Shown piece after piece: positions 18,691-29,359 of a stretch of 64,000 bases of DNA. This DNA is from Paenibacillus sp. An7. Its GTDB lineage: Bacteria > Bacillota > Bacilli > Paenibacillales > Paenibacillaceae. The stretch is taken from the NCBI RefSeq assembly GCF_009870785.1, contig NZ_WTWX01000001.1, forward strand, positions 516,065 to 580,064, written 5' to 3'. The notes under the pieces were generated by a model, which saw nothing but the letters and a program-made list of their open reading frames with translations, did no database searches and was not told where the DNA came from. Each line of letters opens with the position of its first letter. Positions within the stretch are counted from its first letter, which is position 1. The translations under genes were made by a program, and so were the position numbers.

Positions 18691-18750
18691 CCTGTAACTA
18701 TCTTCTATTATATGCTTATTCATTCAGAAACGGGTTACAAAGTATTCAAC

Positions 18751-18779
18751 ATTATAGTGGACAATACAGCTAAACACAA
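18751..18779 (-). promoter_or_regulatory. Sigma-A promoter candidate for the MFS gene
   Basis: On the minus strand TTGTGT (18779-18774), a 17-base spacer and TATAAT (18756-18751). It lies about 120 bases before the MFS start and would transcribe through the leader hairpin. Confidence 0.5.
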
Positions 18780-18850
18780 GCGATAATAGTATGAATACTT
18801 TGTTTTTGTATAGTAAGCTTAAACCTGTGATAGGAGGTCTGTTCATACAG

Positions 18851-19768
18851 ATGGGTTATCAGGTGAAAATAGACGTTACTCCCATATACGAGCTGTTAAA
18901 TAGCTTTATGGTCTATGTAACTAGAAGATGGGTTCAAAGCCTTGATATCGGGCCTAAATGGATTCACACCGTAGATAGCACACTAAAGGAAGAAGTTCGT
19001 GACCTTTTAAAAGAAGCTTCTAACTGGCCCTTTAGCGATTATGATGTTTTGTATGCCTGGACCGCACTACGAGAGACAACGAGTGAAGTTGAGCCATTCC
19101 TTAAAGAACTCGGCAAAAAACCCGCCGACAAACTGTGGAAACAGGTTCATCATATCCTTCCAGATATGACTCTTGAAGAAACATTACGCATTCGTGATGA
19201 CTACATACCTTTGCTTAAAGTGTGGGATGAGCATTATTTTCAACATCTGAATCCCGAGCTTCGGAAATTAATTGAGGAAGACAGTTCAGAGAAAGAGCTT
19301 CTTCTGACAAAAATGAGCCCGGACCAATTGATTGATTATGCTACTTCTGGGTTAATGGTCGAGGAGATGCCTGATCTTCAAAAAATCATACTGTTCCCTA
19401 CCGTTCATAATCGGCCTATTAATATGTATTGTTTTTATAAAGGTATGTTATTAATTCAATATCCTGTAGATGTGCCTGAACATCGGGAGGACGAGCCGCC
19501 TATTAATTTACTTCGTCTGACCGAAGCGATTTCAAATTCTGAACGGCTCCAGCTCTTACGATATATCTCTAATAACCCCAAATCCTTACAACAACTTTCA
19601 GAGGAACTTGGACAAACAGAAGACAGTTTGAGACCTCATCTGATGTCACTGCGAGTGTCCGGTCTTTTGCAAACCCATCTGGGTCAAGAGCAAAGTGAGA
19701 AATACTGTTTGCGTCCTGACGGATTATCGGAACTGAACATGTATTTGGAATCTTATATCAGGTTATAA
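18851..19768 (+). CDS. ArsR-like winged-helix regulator (DUF5937-type architecture)
   Basis: About 305 residues. The N-terminal two-thirds resemble the DUF5937-type domain (VKIDVTPIYELLNSF opening). The C-terminal 80 or so residues form an ArsR-like winged helix (EAISNSERLQLLRYIS, QQLSEELGQTEDSLRPHLMSLRVSGLL). The frame extends to 18791, but ATG 18851 is preferred because AGGAGGT lies 12 bases upstream and the extra residues are dissimilar. It likely represses the divergent MFS gene. The HAD gene 36 bases downstream is probably co-transcribed. Confidence 0.78.
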   Translation: MGYQVKIDVTPIYELLNSFMVYVTRRWVQSLDIGPKWIHTVDSTLKEEVRDLLKEASNWPFSDYDVLYAWTALRETTSEVEPFLKELGKKPADKLWKQVHHILPDMTLEETLRIRDDYIPLLKVWDEHYFQHLNPELRKLIEEDSSEKELLLTKMSPDQLIDYATSGLMVEEMPDLQKIILFPTVHNRPINMYCFYKGMLLIQYPVDVPEHREDEPPINLLRLTEAISNSERLQLLRYISNNPKSLQQLSEELGQTEDSLRPHLMSLRVSGLLQTHLGQEQSEKYCLRPDGLSELNMYLESYIRL

Positions 19769-19804
19769 CATCGACATCACTAGAGAAATAAGGAGTGAGA
19801 TTCT

Positions 19805-20560
19805 ATGAAATCCAGTTTGAAACAGCAAATTATATTTGATCTTGATGACACGCTCATTCATTGCAATAAGTATTTTAACCTTACACTCGGAGATTTTCTT
19901 GAACTGATGCAGGAATGGTTCTGTGATTACGAGATTACCGTAGAAGATATCCGGCAAAAGCAGATAGAGATTGATGTGTCAGGGGTTACGATGTATGGTT
20001 TTGCCAGTCATCGTTTCCCGCAGTCCTTAATTGATACCTACGTTTATTTTTCTAAAAAAGTAAACCGTCCTATTGATACAAATGAACAAGCACAGCTGCA
20101 AAAGCTTGGAATGAGTGTATATGATCAAGAAGTTGAGGCTTATCCAGGCATGGTTGAAACTTTAGAGTGTCTTTTGGATCAAGGTCATACCCTTCATCTA
20201 TATACCGGCGGGGAGCAGATGATTCAACAGCGAAAAATTGATCAGATGAAACTTGGTGAATACTTCAAAAATCGAATTTATATTACTCGCCACAAAAACA
20301 TCGAAGCCTTCGAAAAAATTGTAAGCGAAGGGCAAATGGATCGTAATCATACGTGGATGGTTGGCAACTCTCTTCGCACAGATATTGAACCTGCTCTCAC
20401 GGCAGGTGTCCATGCTATATACATTGAGCAAGATATGGAGTGGAAATACAATCTGATTGAATTGAATAAGCCAGAGAACCACTCCCTTTATACGATCAAA
20501 GACCTTACTGATGTACCGAAGATTATCTTAGAGTATACTAAGCAGCAAACTCATTTATAA
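19805..20560 (+). CDS. HAD-family hydrolase
   Basis: A 251-residue haloacid dehalogenase-type phosphatase. It has motif I FDLDDTL (nucleophile Asp12, Asp14), motif II threonine in HLYTGG, a lysine in RHKNIEAFEKI and motif IV MVGNSLRTDIEPAL. The cap is helical (subclass I). The substrate cannot be predicted. It follows the ArsR-like gene closely on the same strand and ends at a strong bidirectional terminator. Confidence 0.85.
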   Translation: MKSSLKQQIIFDLDDTLIHCNKYFNLTLGDFLELMQEWFCDYEITVEDIRQKQIEIDVSGVTMYGFASHRFPQSLIDTYVYFSKKVNRPIDTNEQAQLQKLGMSVYDQEVEAYPGMVETLECLLDQGHTLHLYTGGEQMIQQRKIDQMKLGEYFKNRIYITRHKNIEAFEKIVSEGQMDRNHTWMVGNSLRTDIEPALTAGVHAIYIEQDMEWKYNLIELNKPENHSLYTIKDLTDVPKIILEYTKQQTHL

Positions 20561-20613
20561 TGATAAAAGAAGGACTGCCTGGAATTCCTCCAAGGTCAGT
20601 CCTTCTTTTATCA
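20561..20613. terminator. Bidirectional terminator between HAD gene and topB
   Basis: A perfect 16-bp stem (20561-20576 with 20598-20613); the arms contain AAAAGAAGG and CCTTCTTTT, giving A- and T-rich tracts on both strands. Confidence 0.88.
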
Positions 20614-20634
20614 TTCATAGTTGTTTACATGAAC

Positions 20635-22938
20635 TTACTCTTGCCGTTCAAGTGATAACTTTCCAGTCACCGGGTCATGTAGTGTAATTTTCGCCTTTGT
20701 AACAATACCTCGACTATCTTTGAAGGATAACACCTGCGTTTTTCCCTTGCTCAGTAAAGATTCCAACATTTTTTGAGAGATCTGTTTTCCAGCGTATTCT
20801 TTCCATATGACAAAACCGCATCCTTGCTTGAAATGGCTGCAACCATATCCTTTACGTCCTTCTATGATCTGGCCTCCGCATCCCATACGAGGACAAGAAC
20901 CCAAAGCGGTACGTGCGGTAGCAGCAGCTCCTGTATTTGCACTGGTGTTCGTACTGGCTGCTGATCGACCCATAGAAGGAAGCGAACGACTTGTACTCAT
21001 TTGGGAACGAGATTGCCCAGCTGCTGAACTTGTCCGACTCTTCGTCCGAGTTCCCGCTCCCTTTTTCCCTTTACCAGCTGTATCCTCATCGCCAAAAGCA
21101 TCTTTTGGAGCTGGTTTCTGCACCCGAACCTTTTCAATAATGGATATCGTAAACCGCTTCACGTTCTCCATAAATTTATCTTGTGCTGCTTCTCCTTTCG
21201 AGATCTGACTCAATCTGCGCTCCCATTGTCCTGTCATTTCCGGAGAAGCTAACAGATCGACACCTGCACTTCGAATGAGTTCGATGGCCATCTTCCCTTT
21301 TTGCGTAACCAGCATCTTCTTGCCTTGCATCGTAATATAACCAACTTGTTTAAGCCGTTCAATCGTAGCCGCCCGCGTTGCTGGGGTTCCAAGGCCCGCA
21401 TCTTTCATCGCATCGCGAAGTTCCTCGTTCTCTATCTGCTTACCCGCACTTTCCATTGCTTTTAGCAAGGTACCTTCTGTATAACTTTTTGGCGGATTCG
21501 TTTGTTTCTCTTTCATCTCACTCTTTGTACACTGCACAGGCAGATCGGGGTTTACTTGAAAAGGGACCGAAATAAGCTCTTCGGGTTCTTCCTCTTCCCC
21601 GCCCTTTTTTGTCTTGCGTTTTTTCGCCTGGTTATCTTCCGAAGGCTGCACCACTTTCCAACCTAACGAAAGCAGTTCTTTAACGTTCGTCTTAAATGTA
21701 TGACCTTCTACTTCGGTATATACGGTGTGCAGTTTATATTCTGCCGGCGGATAAAAGTGTGATAAGAACCGGCGTACAATTAAATCATAGATCTGTCCTT
21801 CATCTTTGCTAAGTGTTCCTGGCTTCTTCAGCGTTGGCAAAATCGCATGGTGATCTTCCACTCTCTGCGGATTGCATACACTTTTATTCCCTTTGTGTAC
21901 AAGGGACGGATTTGCTTTTTCTGCTAAATCGGCATACGCTGTATGTTTTAATAACTGCAATGTTTTTTGCATGCCATCTATATTCTGTTCCGTAACATAG
22001 TTTGAATTGGTTCTTGGATAAGAAATCACTTTATGTTTTTCGTATAACGCTTGTGCAATATCGAGTGTTTTTTTTGCTGGATATCCAAATTTCGCATTTG
22101 CTTCTCTTTGTAATAGAGTCAGATCATACAGTTTATAAGGATACTCTTTCGAATTTTTCACCTCATATTTTGCGATCTTCCCTGTTTTGCCCTTCACTTT
22201 ATCCGCAATTTCTTGCGCTTTCTCAGCAGAAGTTAAGCGTTCACCTTGCCATATGCCCTGATAATCTGTAGATTCCTGTTCAAATAAAGCAGAAACCTCA
22301 AAATAGGTGAGCGAATCGAAAGCTTCTATCTCTTTTTCACGGTCATAGATTAGCGCAAGTACAGGGGTTTGTACTCTTCCTACAGAAAGTAGTGTGTTAT
22401 GTCTTGTCGTAAATGCTCTGGATGCATTCATACCAATCAGCCAGTCTGCTTCACTGCGTGCTCTTGCAGCTTCTGTTAAATGTTCAAATTCGGAAGCATC
22501 ATGCAGCTGTTCGAACCCTTTTTTTATACTCTCCGGAGTCAGATCCGATATCCATAATCGTTTAACAGGTTGACTCAGCTTCAATTGCTGCTGGATCAGA
22601 TCAAAAATATACTGCCCTTCTCTCCCTGCATCGCAAGCATTAATAATCAAGTTCGCTTTGCGCGAAAGCTCGCCAATCACTTTAAGTTGGTCTTTTGTTC
22701 TTGGGTTAGGTGTAATCTTGAATCGGTCTGGAATAATCGGCAGATCATCAATACTCCATCGTTTATATTTATTATCATAGGCTTCTGGCTGTGCAAGCCC
22801 TAGTAAATGACCAATGGCCCAAGTTATGATATATTGTTCGCCTTCAAGATACGTACGATTGTTTTTGGCACGCGGTTCAACGACCGCCGCTATAGTGCGT
22901 CCCATATCCGGTTTTTCCGCGATAATCAGCGTTTTCAT
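20635..22938 (-). CDS. topB: DNA topoisomerase III
   Basis: A type IA topoisomerase of about 767 residues. The Toprim domain begins MKTLIIAEKPDMGRT and has DAGREG (103-108). The catalytic tyrosine is Tyr307 in ISYPRTNSNYV. After the core comes a Ser/Ala/Thr-rich linker (about 625-690), then a four-cysteine zinc-ribbon-like segment (CPRMGCGG...CSHFKQGC) and a topoisomerase C-terminal repeat. It relaxes and decatenates single-strand-containing DNA. ATG 22938 is chosen over the longer frame because GGGAGGA sits 8 bases upstream. The linker makes it somewhat longer than Bacillus TopB. Confidence 0.95.
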   Translation of the reverse strand: MKTLIIAEKPDMGRTIAAVVEPRAKNNRTYLEGEQYIITWAIGHLLGLAQPEAYDNKYKRWSIDDLPIIPDRFKITPNPRTKDQLKVIGELSRKANLIINACDAGREGQYIFDLIQQQLKLSQPVKRLWISDLTPESIKKGFEQLHDASEFEHLTEAARARSEADWLIGMNASRAFTTRHNTLLSVGRVQTPVLALIYDREKEIEAFDSLTYFEVSALFEQESTDYQGIWQGERLTSAEKAQEIADKVKGKTGKIAKYEVKNSKEYPYKLYDLTLLQREANAKFGYPAKKTLDIAQALYEKHKVISYPRTNSNYVTEQNIDGMQKTLQLLKHTAYADLAEKANPSLVHKGNKSVCNPQRVEDHHAILPTLKKPGTLSKDEGQIYDLIVRRFLSHFYPPAEYKLHTVYTEVEGHTFKTNVKELLSLGWKVVQPSEDNQAKKRKTKKGGEEEEPEELISVPFQVNPDLPVQCTKSEMKEKQTNPPKSYTEGTLLKAMESAGKQIENEELRDAMKDAGLGTPATRAATIERLKQVGYITMQGKKMLVTQKGKMAIELIRSAGVDLLASPEMTGQWERRLSQISKGEAAQDKFMENVKRFTISIIEKVRVQKPAPKDAFGDEDTAGKGKKGAGTRTKSRTSSAAGQSRSQMSTSRSLPSMGRSAASTNTSANTGAAATARTALGSCPRMGCGGQIIEGRKGYGCSHFKQGCGFVIWKEYAGKQISQKMLESLLSKGKTQVLSFKDSRGIVTKAKITLHDPVTGKLSLERQE

Positions 22939-22973
22939 GCGTCCGTTCCTCCCTGTAGCCCTAGCGAAGCGAA

Positions 22974-23008
22974 AAGGAGCTCCCCTCAAGTAATGACGGA
23001 AGCTCCTT
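22974..23008 (-). other. Hairpin in the topB leader
   Basis: AAGGAGCT (23008-23001) pairs with AGCTCCTT (22981-22974) on the minus strand with a 19-base loop, then TTCGC. It is upstream of the topB ribosome binding site. It resembles a weak terminator but has only a short T-run. Confidence 0.35.
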
Positions 23009-23099
23009 GCTTCTAAGTAGACCTCATTATAACAGAAATTTTGTGGTTTCGTAAGCTATCGTATAAAGCTGCTGGATTAGGCCAATCTTTCAATTGTAT

Positions 23100-23142
23100 A
23101 AAAAAGAGCCTCTCAGGAATCTAAGCTTCTCTAAGAGACTCT
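23100..23142 (-). terminator. Terminator of gltD
   Basis: A 12-bp stem with two G-T pairs (23142-23131 with 23116-23105) followed on the minus strand by a run of six T. It sits about 90 bases after the gltD stop. Confidence 0.75.
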
Positions 23143-23231
23143 CTTCATTAAGTTTGTCTATAAAAGTTACAAAATTATCGTTTCAGTGGATGTGAAAACT
23201 AATGCGAGCTTGAATTAATTTTCGTTTTTTC

Positions 23232-24719
23232 TTATGCAAGTACTGTAGAACCCATCAAATATTTATCCACTTCTCGAGCCGCTTCGCGTCCTTCATTAAT
23301 TGCCCATACGACGAGGCTTTGGCCACGTCTCATATCACCGGCTGCAAATACCTTATCTACATTCGTGTTGTATTTGCCATAACGCGCTTTCACATTCGAA
23401 CGACGATCGGTTTCAAGTCCGAGCTGCTGAGGAATCATTTGCTCTGGCCCATCAAAACCAATCGCGATGAGCGCCATATCCGCTTCAAATACTTTTTCAG
23501 TTCCTTCAATCGGTCTATAGATTTTACGACCTGTCTCATCGACAATACGCTGAATTTGAATGGTATGAAGTTCTTTTAGATTTCCATCCTCATCACCAAC
23601 GAATTTCGTGGTCATGATCGAGAATTCACGAGGGTCACTGCCAAAAAGCGCTTTTGCTTCTTCGTGAGCATAATCGAGTGTATATACATTCGGGAATTGC
23701 GGCCAAGGGTTCATCAGAGGATCACGTTCTAACGGTGCTTTTTCATGCGTACCAAATTGGGATACACTTTTTGCCCCATGACGCAGCGAAGTCGCAACAC
23801 AGTCAGAACCGGTATCTCCTCCGCCAATAACGATCACTTTTTTGCCTTCTGCCGAAATGTAATTTCTATCTTCAAGCCCTGTATCGAGCAAACTTTTGAT
23901 CGTTCCATTCAGAAAATCCATTGCGTAGTGAACTCCGCTGAGCTGACTGCCTTCAATGTTGAATTCACGTGGTTTGGTTGCTCCGCCGCAAAGGACAACC
24001 GCATCATACTCATTCACTAGTTCTTCTGATGAAATATCTACACCAATCTCTGTATTCGTTATAAAGGTAATTCCTTCTGCCGCAAGCAGATCTACTCGGC
24101 GCTGTACTACCCCTTTGTCCAGTTTCATGCTGGGAATACCGTACGTTAACAGACCGCCTATACGGTCAGCACGCTCATAGACTGTAACGTTATGACCTGC
24201 TTTGTTAAGTTGTGCGGCAGCAGCGAGTCCAGCGGGCCCCGATCCTACGACAGCAATTCGTTTATCCGTACGTTTCTCAGGAGGACTTGGAACTACCCAT
24301 CCTTCTTCAAAACCTTTTTCAATGATTGCCTCTTCAATCGTCTTGATCGTAACCGGCTGACCGATGAGGCCAACTGTACATGAACCTTCACAAGGAGCTG
24401 GGCAAACACGGCCTGTAAATTCAGGGAAATTGTTCGTTTTGTGTAACCTGTCAAGTGCTTCTCTCCATAATCCACGATACACCAGATTGTTCCACTCAGG
24501 AATTAAGTTATGAACCGGACAACCGGATGTTCCGCCGATCATATCAATACCAGCATGACAATAGGGAGTTCCGCAATCCATACAGCGGGCACCTTGTGTT
24601 CTTAGTTCTTCCTCTGACATATGTTTATGGAACTCTTCCCAATCTTTAATACGATCCTCAGGCTGTCTGTCCGCCGGAATTTGTCTTTTGTATTCCATAA
24701 ATCCAGTTGGTGTAGACAT
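23232..24719 (-). CDS. gltD: Glutamate synthase small subunit (beta)
   Basis: About 495 residues. The N-terminal iron-sulfur region has [12 protein letters not shown], then [12 protein letters not shown] and [12 protein letters not shown]-binding [15 protein letters not shown] (about 150) and NADPH-binding [11 protein letters not shown] domains follow. GltD passes electrons from NADPH to the large GOGAT subunit, which makes glutamate from glutamine and 2-oxoglutarate. ATG 24719 is preferred over the longer frame; GGGGG lies 8 bases upstream. The large subunit gltA/gltB is not adjacent, so the enzyme is encoded at split loci or this is a stand-alone paralogue. Confidence 0.93.
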   Translation of the reverse strand: MSTPTGFMEYKRQIPADRQPEDRIKDWEEFHKHMSEEELRTQGARCMDCGTPYCHAGIDMIGGTSGCPVHNLIPEWNNLVYRGLWREALDRLHKTNNFPEFTGRVCPAPCEGSCTVGLIGQPVTIKTIEEAIIEKGFEEGWVVPSPPEKRTDKRIAVVGSGPAGLAAAAQLNKAGHNVTVYERADRIGGLLTYGIPSMKLDKGVVQRRVDLLAAEGITFITNTEIGVDISSEELVNEYDAVVLCGGATKPREFNIEGSQLSGVHYAMDFLNGTIKSLLDTGLEDRNYISAEGKKVIVIGGGDTGSDCVATSLRHGAKSVSQFGTHEKAPLERDPLMNPWPQFPNVYTLDYAHEEAKALFGSDPREFSIMTTKFVGDEDGNLKELHTIQIQRIVDETGRKIYRPIEGTEKVFEADMALIAIGFDGPEQMIPQQLGLETDRRSNVKARYGKYNTNVDKVFAAGDMRRGQSLVVWAINEGREAAREVDKYLMGSTVLA

Positions 24720-25108
24720 GTTACGTTCCCCCATCCATTTTCATGTGCCCGACATTTAGCGAGCTATTCATGCTAAAATCCGAACAATAGCACTATAGTT
24801 GACAGTCCATGTATCATTTTTTTGATTATTGTATCACAAAAAGAAAATTTGTACTTTAGGTTATACAACATTCGGGGTTCATTCACACGAAAGACACATC
24901 ATAAGCGGCTTAAGTATTCCTGTTGGTGCTGATATTTCAACTATATTAGCATTCAGAATCACAAATATTAAATGGATTTTGAGAATAATAATTTGTATTA
25001 TTCTGCATATTGATTACATAACATGATAGATAGTTTTTATGAAGGCAAACACAAAATAAAATGGGGAATTTACGTCTCTACAATGCTAGGAACTTCTAAA
25101 GACCAAGA
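24720..25108. other. Intergenic region between dfrA and gltD
   Basis: About 390 AT-rich bases holding the gltD promoter region. A 9-bp inverted repeat (24982-24990 with 24996-25004) lies in the middle without a T-run. Short open frames lack ribosome binding sites. I see no recognisable RNA gene or conserved protein. Confidence 0.5.
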
Positions 25109-25594
25109 TTAAGACCGTCTCTCATAGAATTGGAAGGCATAATCATATGGATTTCTCTCATCTTTTTCTCCGGGGATCTCTTTAACTAACTCCCACTGTT
25201 CCAAGTCCACTTCATCCATAAATGTATCACCGTCGAAGGTCTCATTAATTTTGGTAACGATCAATCGATCAGCATATGGCATAAAAGCCTTATATACGGT
25301 TGCTCCTCCGATGACAAAAAGCGACTGTTCTTTCGCCATTTCTACCCCTTCCTCTACAGAATGGATCATATCTGCTCCATCAAAGATTTGTTCTTTGCGA
25401 GTGAGAATCACATTCTTACGGTTAGGAAGCGGTTTGCCATTAAAGGATTCCCATGTTTTTCGTCCCATGATGACGGTGTGACCTGTTGTTTGTTCCTTAA
25501 AAAAAGCCATATCCTTAGGCAGTCGCCAAGGCATGCCGTTATCTTTTCCAATTACTCCGTTGTTGCCCATGGCCCAGATCATGCTAATGCTCAT
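25109..25594 (-). CDS. dfrA: Dihydrofolate reductase
   Basis: A 161-residue DHFR of standard length, with MSISMIWAMGNNGVIGKDNG at the start, MPWRLPKDMAFFKE with the substrate-binding acidic position, VIMGRKTWESF for NADPH and FVIGGATVYKAF. It reduces dihydrofolate to tetrahydrofolate. It lies 26 bases downstream of thyA, the usual thyA-dfrA pair, and regenerates the tetrahydrofolate consumed by thymidylate synthase. Confidence 0.97.
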   Translation of the reverse strand: MSISMIWAMGNNGVIGKDNGMPWRLPKDMAFFKEQTTGHTVIMGRKTWESFNGKPLPNRKNVILTRKEQIFDGADMIHSVEEGVEMAKEQSLFVIGGATVYKAFMPYADRLIVTKINETFDGDTFMDEVDLEQWELVKEIPGEKDERNPYDYAFQFYERRS

Positions 25595-25620
25595 TAGCTC
25601 ACCTCCATAAATAATAGAAT

Positions 25621-26415
25621 TTATACAGAAACCGGCGCTTTAATCGTTGGATGATATTTATAATCTACAAATTCAAAATCCTCATATTTATAATCAAAAA
25701 TAGACTCCGGCTTCCGGTTGATTACGAGATTAGGCAGATCATAGGGTTCGCGTGCTAAAAGGGTCTCTACCTGCTCCAAGTGGTTCATGTAAATGTGCAC
25801 ATCTCCACCGGACCACACAAAATCACCCGGCTCTAAACCACACTGCTGAGCTACCATATGTGTTAATAATGCATAGCTTGCAATATTAAAAGGCAACCCT
25901 AGGAATGTATCTACAGAGCGCATCGTCAGCATACAGGACAGCTTGCCTCCAGCGACGTAAAATTGGAATACAAAGTGACAGGGTGGCAGTTTCATATTAT
26001 CGATCTCTGCTACATTCCATGCGCTGACAATATGCCGCCGTGAATCGGGATTATTTTTAATGGAATCAATAACATTCGAGATTTGATCAATAAATGTGCC
26101 CTCAGGTGTTTTCCACGATCTCCATTGCGAACCGTAGACGGGTCCCAAGTCACCGTTCTCATCTGCCCATTCATCCCAAATACGTACACCATTATCTTTT
26201 AAGTATTTAATATTTGTCTCACCGCTTAAGAACCATAACAGTTCGTGAACGACGGATTTTAAATGTATACGTTTCGTTGTAACGAGCGGAAACCCTTTTG
26301 ATAGGTCAAATCTCAATTGTCGTCCAAACACAGAAATCGTTCCTGTACCCGTACGATCTTCTTTTTTTACACCGTTTTCCAAAATATCTTGAAGCAGTTC
26401 TTGATAGACTTTCAC
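25621..26415 (-). CDS. thyA: Thymidylate synthase
   Basis: A 264-residue ThyA of the compact E. coli type. The catalytic Cys146 is in [12 protein letters not shown], with [11 protein letters not shown] near the start, the [10 protein letters not shown] segment and [26 protein letters not shown]. It methylates dUMP using methylene-tetrahydrofolate. It is upstream of dfrA in one operon and separated from pdhD by a terminator. Confidence 0.97.
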   Translation of the reverse strand: MKVYQELLQDILENGVKKEDRTGTGTISVFGRQLRFDLSKGFPLVTTKRIHLKSVVHELLWFLSGETNIKYLKDNGVRIWDEWADENGDLGPVYGSQWRSWKTPEGTFIDQISNVIDSIKNNPDSRRHIVSAWNVAEIDNMKLPPCHFVFQFYVAGGKLSCMLTMRSVDTFLGLPFNIASYALLTHMVAQQCGLEPGDFVWSGGDVHIYMNHLEQVETLLAREPYDLPNLVINRKPESIFDYKYEDFEFVDYKYHPTIKAPVSV

Positions 26416-26512
26416 TTTAAGACGAACCCCTTTCCTTTATAACCTTGTTCGTTATTGCTCTAAAACATAATGATTACTTCTTCATATTATCACAGTTTAC
26501 CACTTCCGATTC

Positions 26513-26557
26513 AGCAAAAAAAAGAGGCAAAGAAGACGAATGACCGCCTCTTGCCTC
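26513..26557 (-). terminator. Terminator of the pdh operon
   Basis: GAGGCAA pairs with TTGCCTC (26557-26551 with 26530-26524 on the minus strand), followed by eight T. It is about 50 bases past the pdhD stop. Confidence 0.8.
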
Positions 26558-26604
26558 CAAAACAAACTATGCTGTTTAAATGAATTCCTTAAACTCGTAA
26601 GAGA

Positions 26605-28020
26605 TTAGCGAACCATTGTGTGGATTGGATGACCCAGAACCACTTCGGATGCTTCCATCACGATTTCACCAAGTGTTGGATGCGCATGAATAGTCAATGC
26701 GATATCTTCAAGGGTAGCACCCATTTCGATAGCAAGACCGATTTCAGCGATCAAGTTCGAAGCTTCCAGACCCACGATTTGTCCGCCCAGTACGATTCCT
26801 GTGTCTTCTTCAGCAACAAGCTTCACGAAACCTTCAGGATGTCCCAGGGAAACGGCACGACCGTTACCTGCATAAGAAAATTTACCGGATTTAACTTTAT
26901 ATCCTTTTTCTTTTGCTTCTTTTTCAGTATAACCAACGCTAGAGCATTCAGGATCTGTAAATACTACCGCTGGCATTACTTTGTAATCCACTACGGAAGG
27001 CATTCCAGCAATCGCTTCAGCTGCTACTTTACCTTCGTAAGAAGCTTTATGTGCAAGTGCAAGACCTGCTACGATATCACCAATTGCGAAGATGTGTTTG
27101 TGGTTTGTGCGGCCTTGGTTATCAACTTTAACAAAACCGCGCTCGTCAGTTTCAACACCGATCAGGTCAAGACCAAGCTCACCATCTGTGTTAGGACGAC
27201 GTCCAACCGTTACAAGCAGATATTCTGCAGTAACTTCTTTGCTTTCGCCGTTAACGCTATATTTAACAGTTACATCTTTATCGGTTTGCTCAGCAGATTC
27301 TGCTTTTGCATTTGTTACGATTTCGATGCCTGTTTTCTTCATGTTTTTCGCAACAAGGTTCGTCATGTCTTTATCAAATCCAGGAAGTACAGTATCCATA
27401 CCTTCGATGATGGTTACTTTCGTTCCGAATTTGGAGTACATTTGACCAAGCTCAGCACCAATGTAGCCGCCGCCGATAACGATCATGCTAGCTGGTACTT
27501 CTTGCAGGTTCAAAGCTTCTGTAGAAGACAGAATGCGACCGCCAAATGGGAATGGTTTAAGTTCAATTGGACGGGAACCTGTAGCAATAATTGCATTTTT
27601 GAAACGGTAACGCGGAGATTCATGATCGTTGAATACACGCGCTTCGTTTTCATTAATGAACATGCACTCACCGTTGAATACTTCCACTTTGTTGCCTTTA
27701 AGAAGAGCGCTAACGCCGCCAGTCATCTTTTTAACAACACCGTTTTTGAATTCTTGAGTTTTTGCAAAGTCCACTTTTACGTTTTCTGCAGTTACGCCGA
27801 ATTGATCAGCATGTTTTGCATTTTCAAAAGCATGAGCTGCTGAGATCAATGCTTTGGAAGGAATACAACCACGGTTCAAACATACGCCGCCGAGTTCTGA
27901 TTTATCAACGATCAAAACTTGTTGACCAAGCTGAGCCGCACGAATTGCTGCTACATAACCACCAGGGCCTGCACCAATGACTAGAGTGTCAATATCGAGA
28001 GAAGCGTCGCCTACTACCAT
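26605..28020 (-). CDS. pdhD: Dihydrolipoamide dehydrogenase (E3)
   Basis: A 471-residue flavoprotein. The FAD site is [19 protein letters not shown], the redox disulfide is in [15 protein letters not shown] (Cys47, Cys52), the NAD site is [12 protein letters not shown], and the C-terminal active-site histidine is in [10 protein letters not shown]. It reoxidises dihydrolipoamide of the pyruvate dehydrogenase E2 core. Four bases separate it from pdhC. It is the last gene of pdhA-pdhB-pdhC-pdhD. Confidence 0.97.
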   Translation of the reverse strand: MVVGDASLDIDTLVIGAGPGGYVAAIRAAQLGQQVLIVDKSELGGVCLNRGCIPSKALISAAHAFENAKHADQFGVTAENVKVDFAKTQEFKNGVVKKMTGGVSALLKGNKVEVFNGECMFINENEARVFNDHESPRYRFKNAIIATGSRPIELKPFPFGGRILSSTEALNLQEVPASMIVIGGGYIGAELGQMYSKFGTKVTIIEGMDTVLPGFDKDMTNLVAKNMKKTGIEIVTNAKAESAEQTDKDVTVKYSVNGESKEVTAEYLLVTVGRRPNTDGELGLDLIGVETDERGFVKVDNQGRTNHKHIFAIGDIVAGLALAHKASYEGKVAAEAIAGMPSVVDYKVMPAVVFTDPECSSVGYTEKEAKEKGYKVKSGKFSYAGNGRAVSLGHPEGFVKLVAEEDTGIVLGGQIVGLEASNLIAEIGLAIEMGATLEDIALTIHAHPTLGEIVMEASEVVLGHPIHTMVR

Positions 28021-28024
28021 ATTA

Positions 28025-29329
28025 TTATACCTCCATTACCAACAGCTCGGGATTAGCGAGCAGGGATTTAATGTAGTTCATAAAGTTTTGAGCTGTAGCA
28101 CCATCGATGATACGGTGGTCGAAGCTTAGGGACAGTGCCATTACTGGAGCTGCAACTACTTGACCATCTTTGATGATTGCTTTTTCACTAATACGTCCAG
28201 TTCCGAGAATTGCAACTTCTGGGAAGTTGATGATCGGAGTGAAGAACATACCGCCAGCAGAACCGATGTTAGAGATCGAAATTGTGCTGCCTTTCATTTC
28301 GTTAGCAGACAATTTACCGTCACGACCACGTGCTGCTAGGTCACGAATGCTGTCAGCGATCATCCAGATGCTCTTACGATCTGCATCATGAATTACCGGA
28401 ACAATTAGTCCGTTGTCTGTATCAGTAGCGATACCGATGTTGTAGTATTTTTTGTATACAATTTCATTCGTTTGCTCATCGATCATTGCGTTCATTACAG
28501 GGAACTCACGAGTTGCTGCAACGAGTGCTTTTACGATAAATGGCAAGTAAGTTACTTTTGTACCTTTTTTCTCAGCGATTGGTTTCATGCGAGTACGGAA
28601 TGCAACAAGTTCAGTTACATCTACTTCGTCCATGATTGTAACGTGAGGTGCTGTGTACGCAGATTTAACCATTGCATTAGAAATTGCTTTACGGATACCT
28701 TTGAATGGTACACGCTCTTCTTCTGCACGAGTGCTAACGCCAGCGCTTGCTGCAGGTGCACTTGCTGGTGCTGCGTCTTCTTTTGCAGGAGTAGCTGCTG
28801 CTGCTTTACCGCCGCCATTTTTGAATGCTTCTACATCTTCTTTTGTTACTTTACCGTTGTTGCCAGTTCCCGTAACTTCAGAGATGTCCACACCTTGCTC
28901 ACGCGCAAATTTACGAACGCTAGGTGTTGCCAAAACTTCTTTGCTGGAAGCTGTGGAAACGCCTTGCTCTCCGCCTTCTTTTGCTTCGCTTGGGCTGCTT
29001 TGTGCAGGGGAATCAGTAGTGTCTGCTCCGCCTTGTGCAGCATTTGCTTCTTGGGAAGCTTCTTCTTCGTCTTGTTCAGGAATTTCGCCTTCAGCATCAA
29101 TTACCGCTACAATTGCGCCAACGTTAAAGATATCGCCATCTTTTGCGAATACTTCTTGAACTGTACCGTTAACAGGGCAAGGTACTTCTACGACTGCCTT
29201 GTCGTTTTGAACTTCCATGATGATATCGTCGTCAGTAACTTTATCACCTGGTTTGATGTGCATTTTGATGATTTCGCCTTCGTGAAGACCTTCCCCAAGT
29301 TCAGGGAATTTATAATTAAATTTTGCCAC
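28025..29329 (-). CDS. pdhC: Pyruvate dehydrogenase E2, dihydrolipoyl acetyltransferase
   Basis: A 434-residue E2 with one lipoyl domain (1-80; lipoylated Lys44 in [10 protein letters not shown]) and an Ala/Ser/Glu-rich linker. The peripheral-subunit-binding domain (about 127-165; [18 protein letters not shown]), a second Ala/Pro linker and the catalytic domain with [16 protein letters not shown] near the C-terminus follow. It forms the core of the complex and transfers acetyl groups to CoA. The linkers are compositionally biased, which explains long false open frames on other strands here. Confidence 0.97.
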   Translation of the reverse strand: MAKFNYKFPELGEGLHEGEIIKMHIKPGDKVTDDDIIMEVQNDKAVVEVPCPVNGTVQEVFAKDGDIFNVGAIVAVIDAEGEIPEQDEEEASQEANAAQGGADTTDSPAQSSPSEAKEGGEQGVSTASSKEVLATPSVRKFAREQGVDISEVTGTGNNGKVTKEDVEAFKNGGGKAAAATPAKEDAAPASAPAASAGVSTRAEEERVPFKGIRKAISNAMVKSAYTAPHVTIMDEVDVTELVAFRTRMKPIAEKKGTKVTYLPFIVKALVAATREFPVMNAMIDEQTNEIVYKKYYNIGIATDTDNGLIVPVIHDADRKSIWMIADSIRDLAARGRDGKLSANEMKGSTISISNIGSAGGMFFTPIINFPEVAILGTGRISEKAIIKDGQVVAAPVMALSLSFDHRIIDGATAQNFMNYIKSLLANPELLVMEV

Positions 29330-29359
29330 TTGTATTACCTCCCTAGTTTAAATACCTAA

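Noticed and set aside
24829..25026. 65-residue open frame upstream of gltD
   Set aside because: It starts at TTG without a ribosome binding site, has no recognisable domain and lies in AT-rich sequence.
26620..27843. 407-residue plus-strand frame opposite pdhD
   Set aside because: It is a shadow of pdhD. Its composition is extremely Cys/Phe/Tyr-rich and it has no start signals. The same holds for plus-strand frames opposite pdhC (28472-29359) and pdhA (30511-31611).
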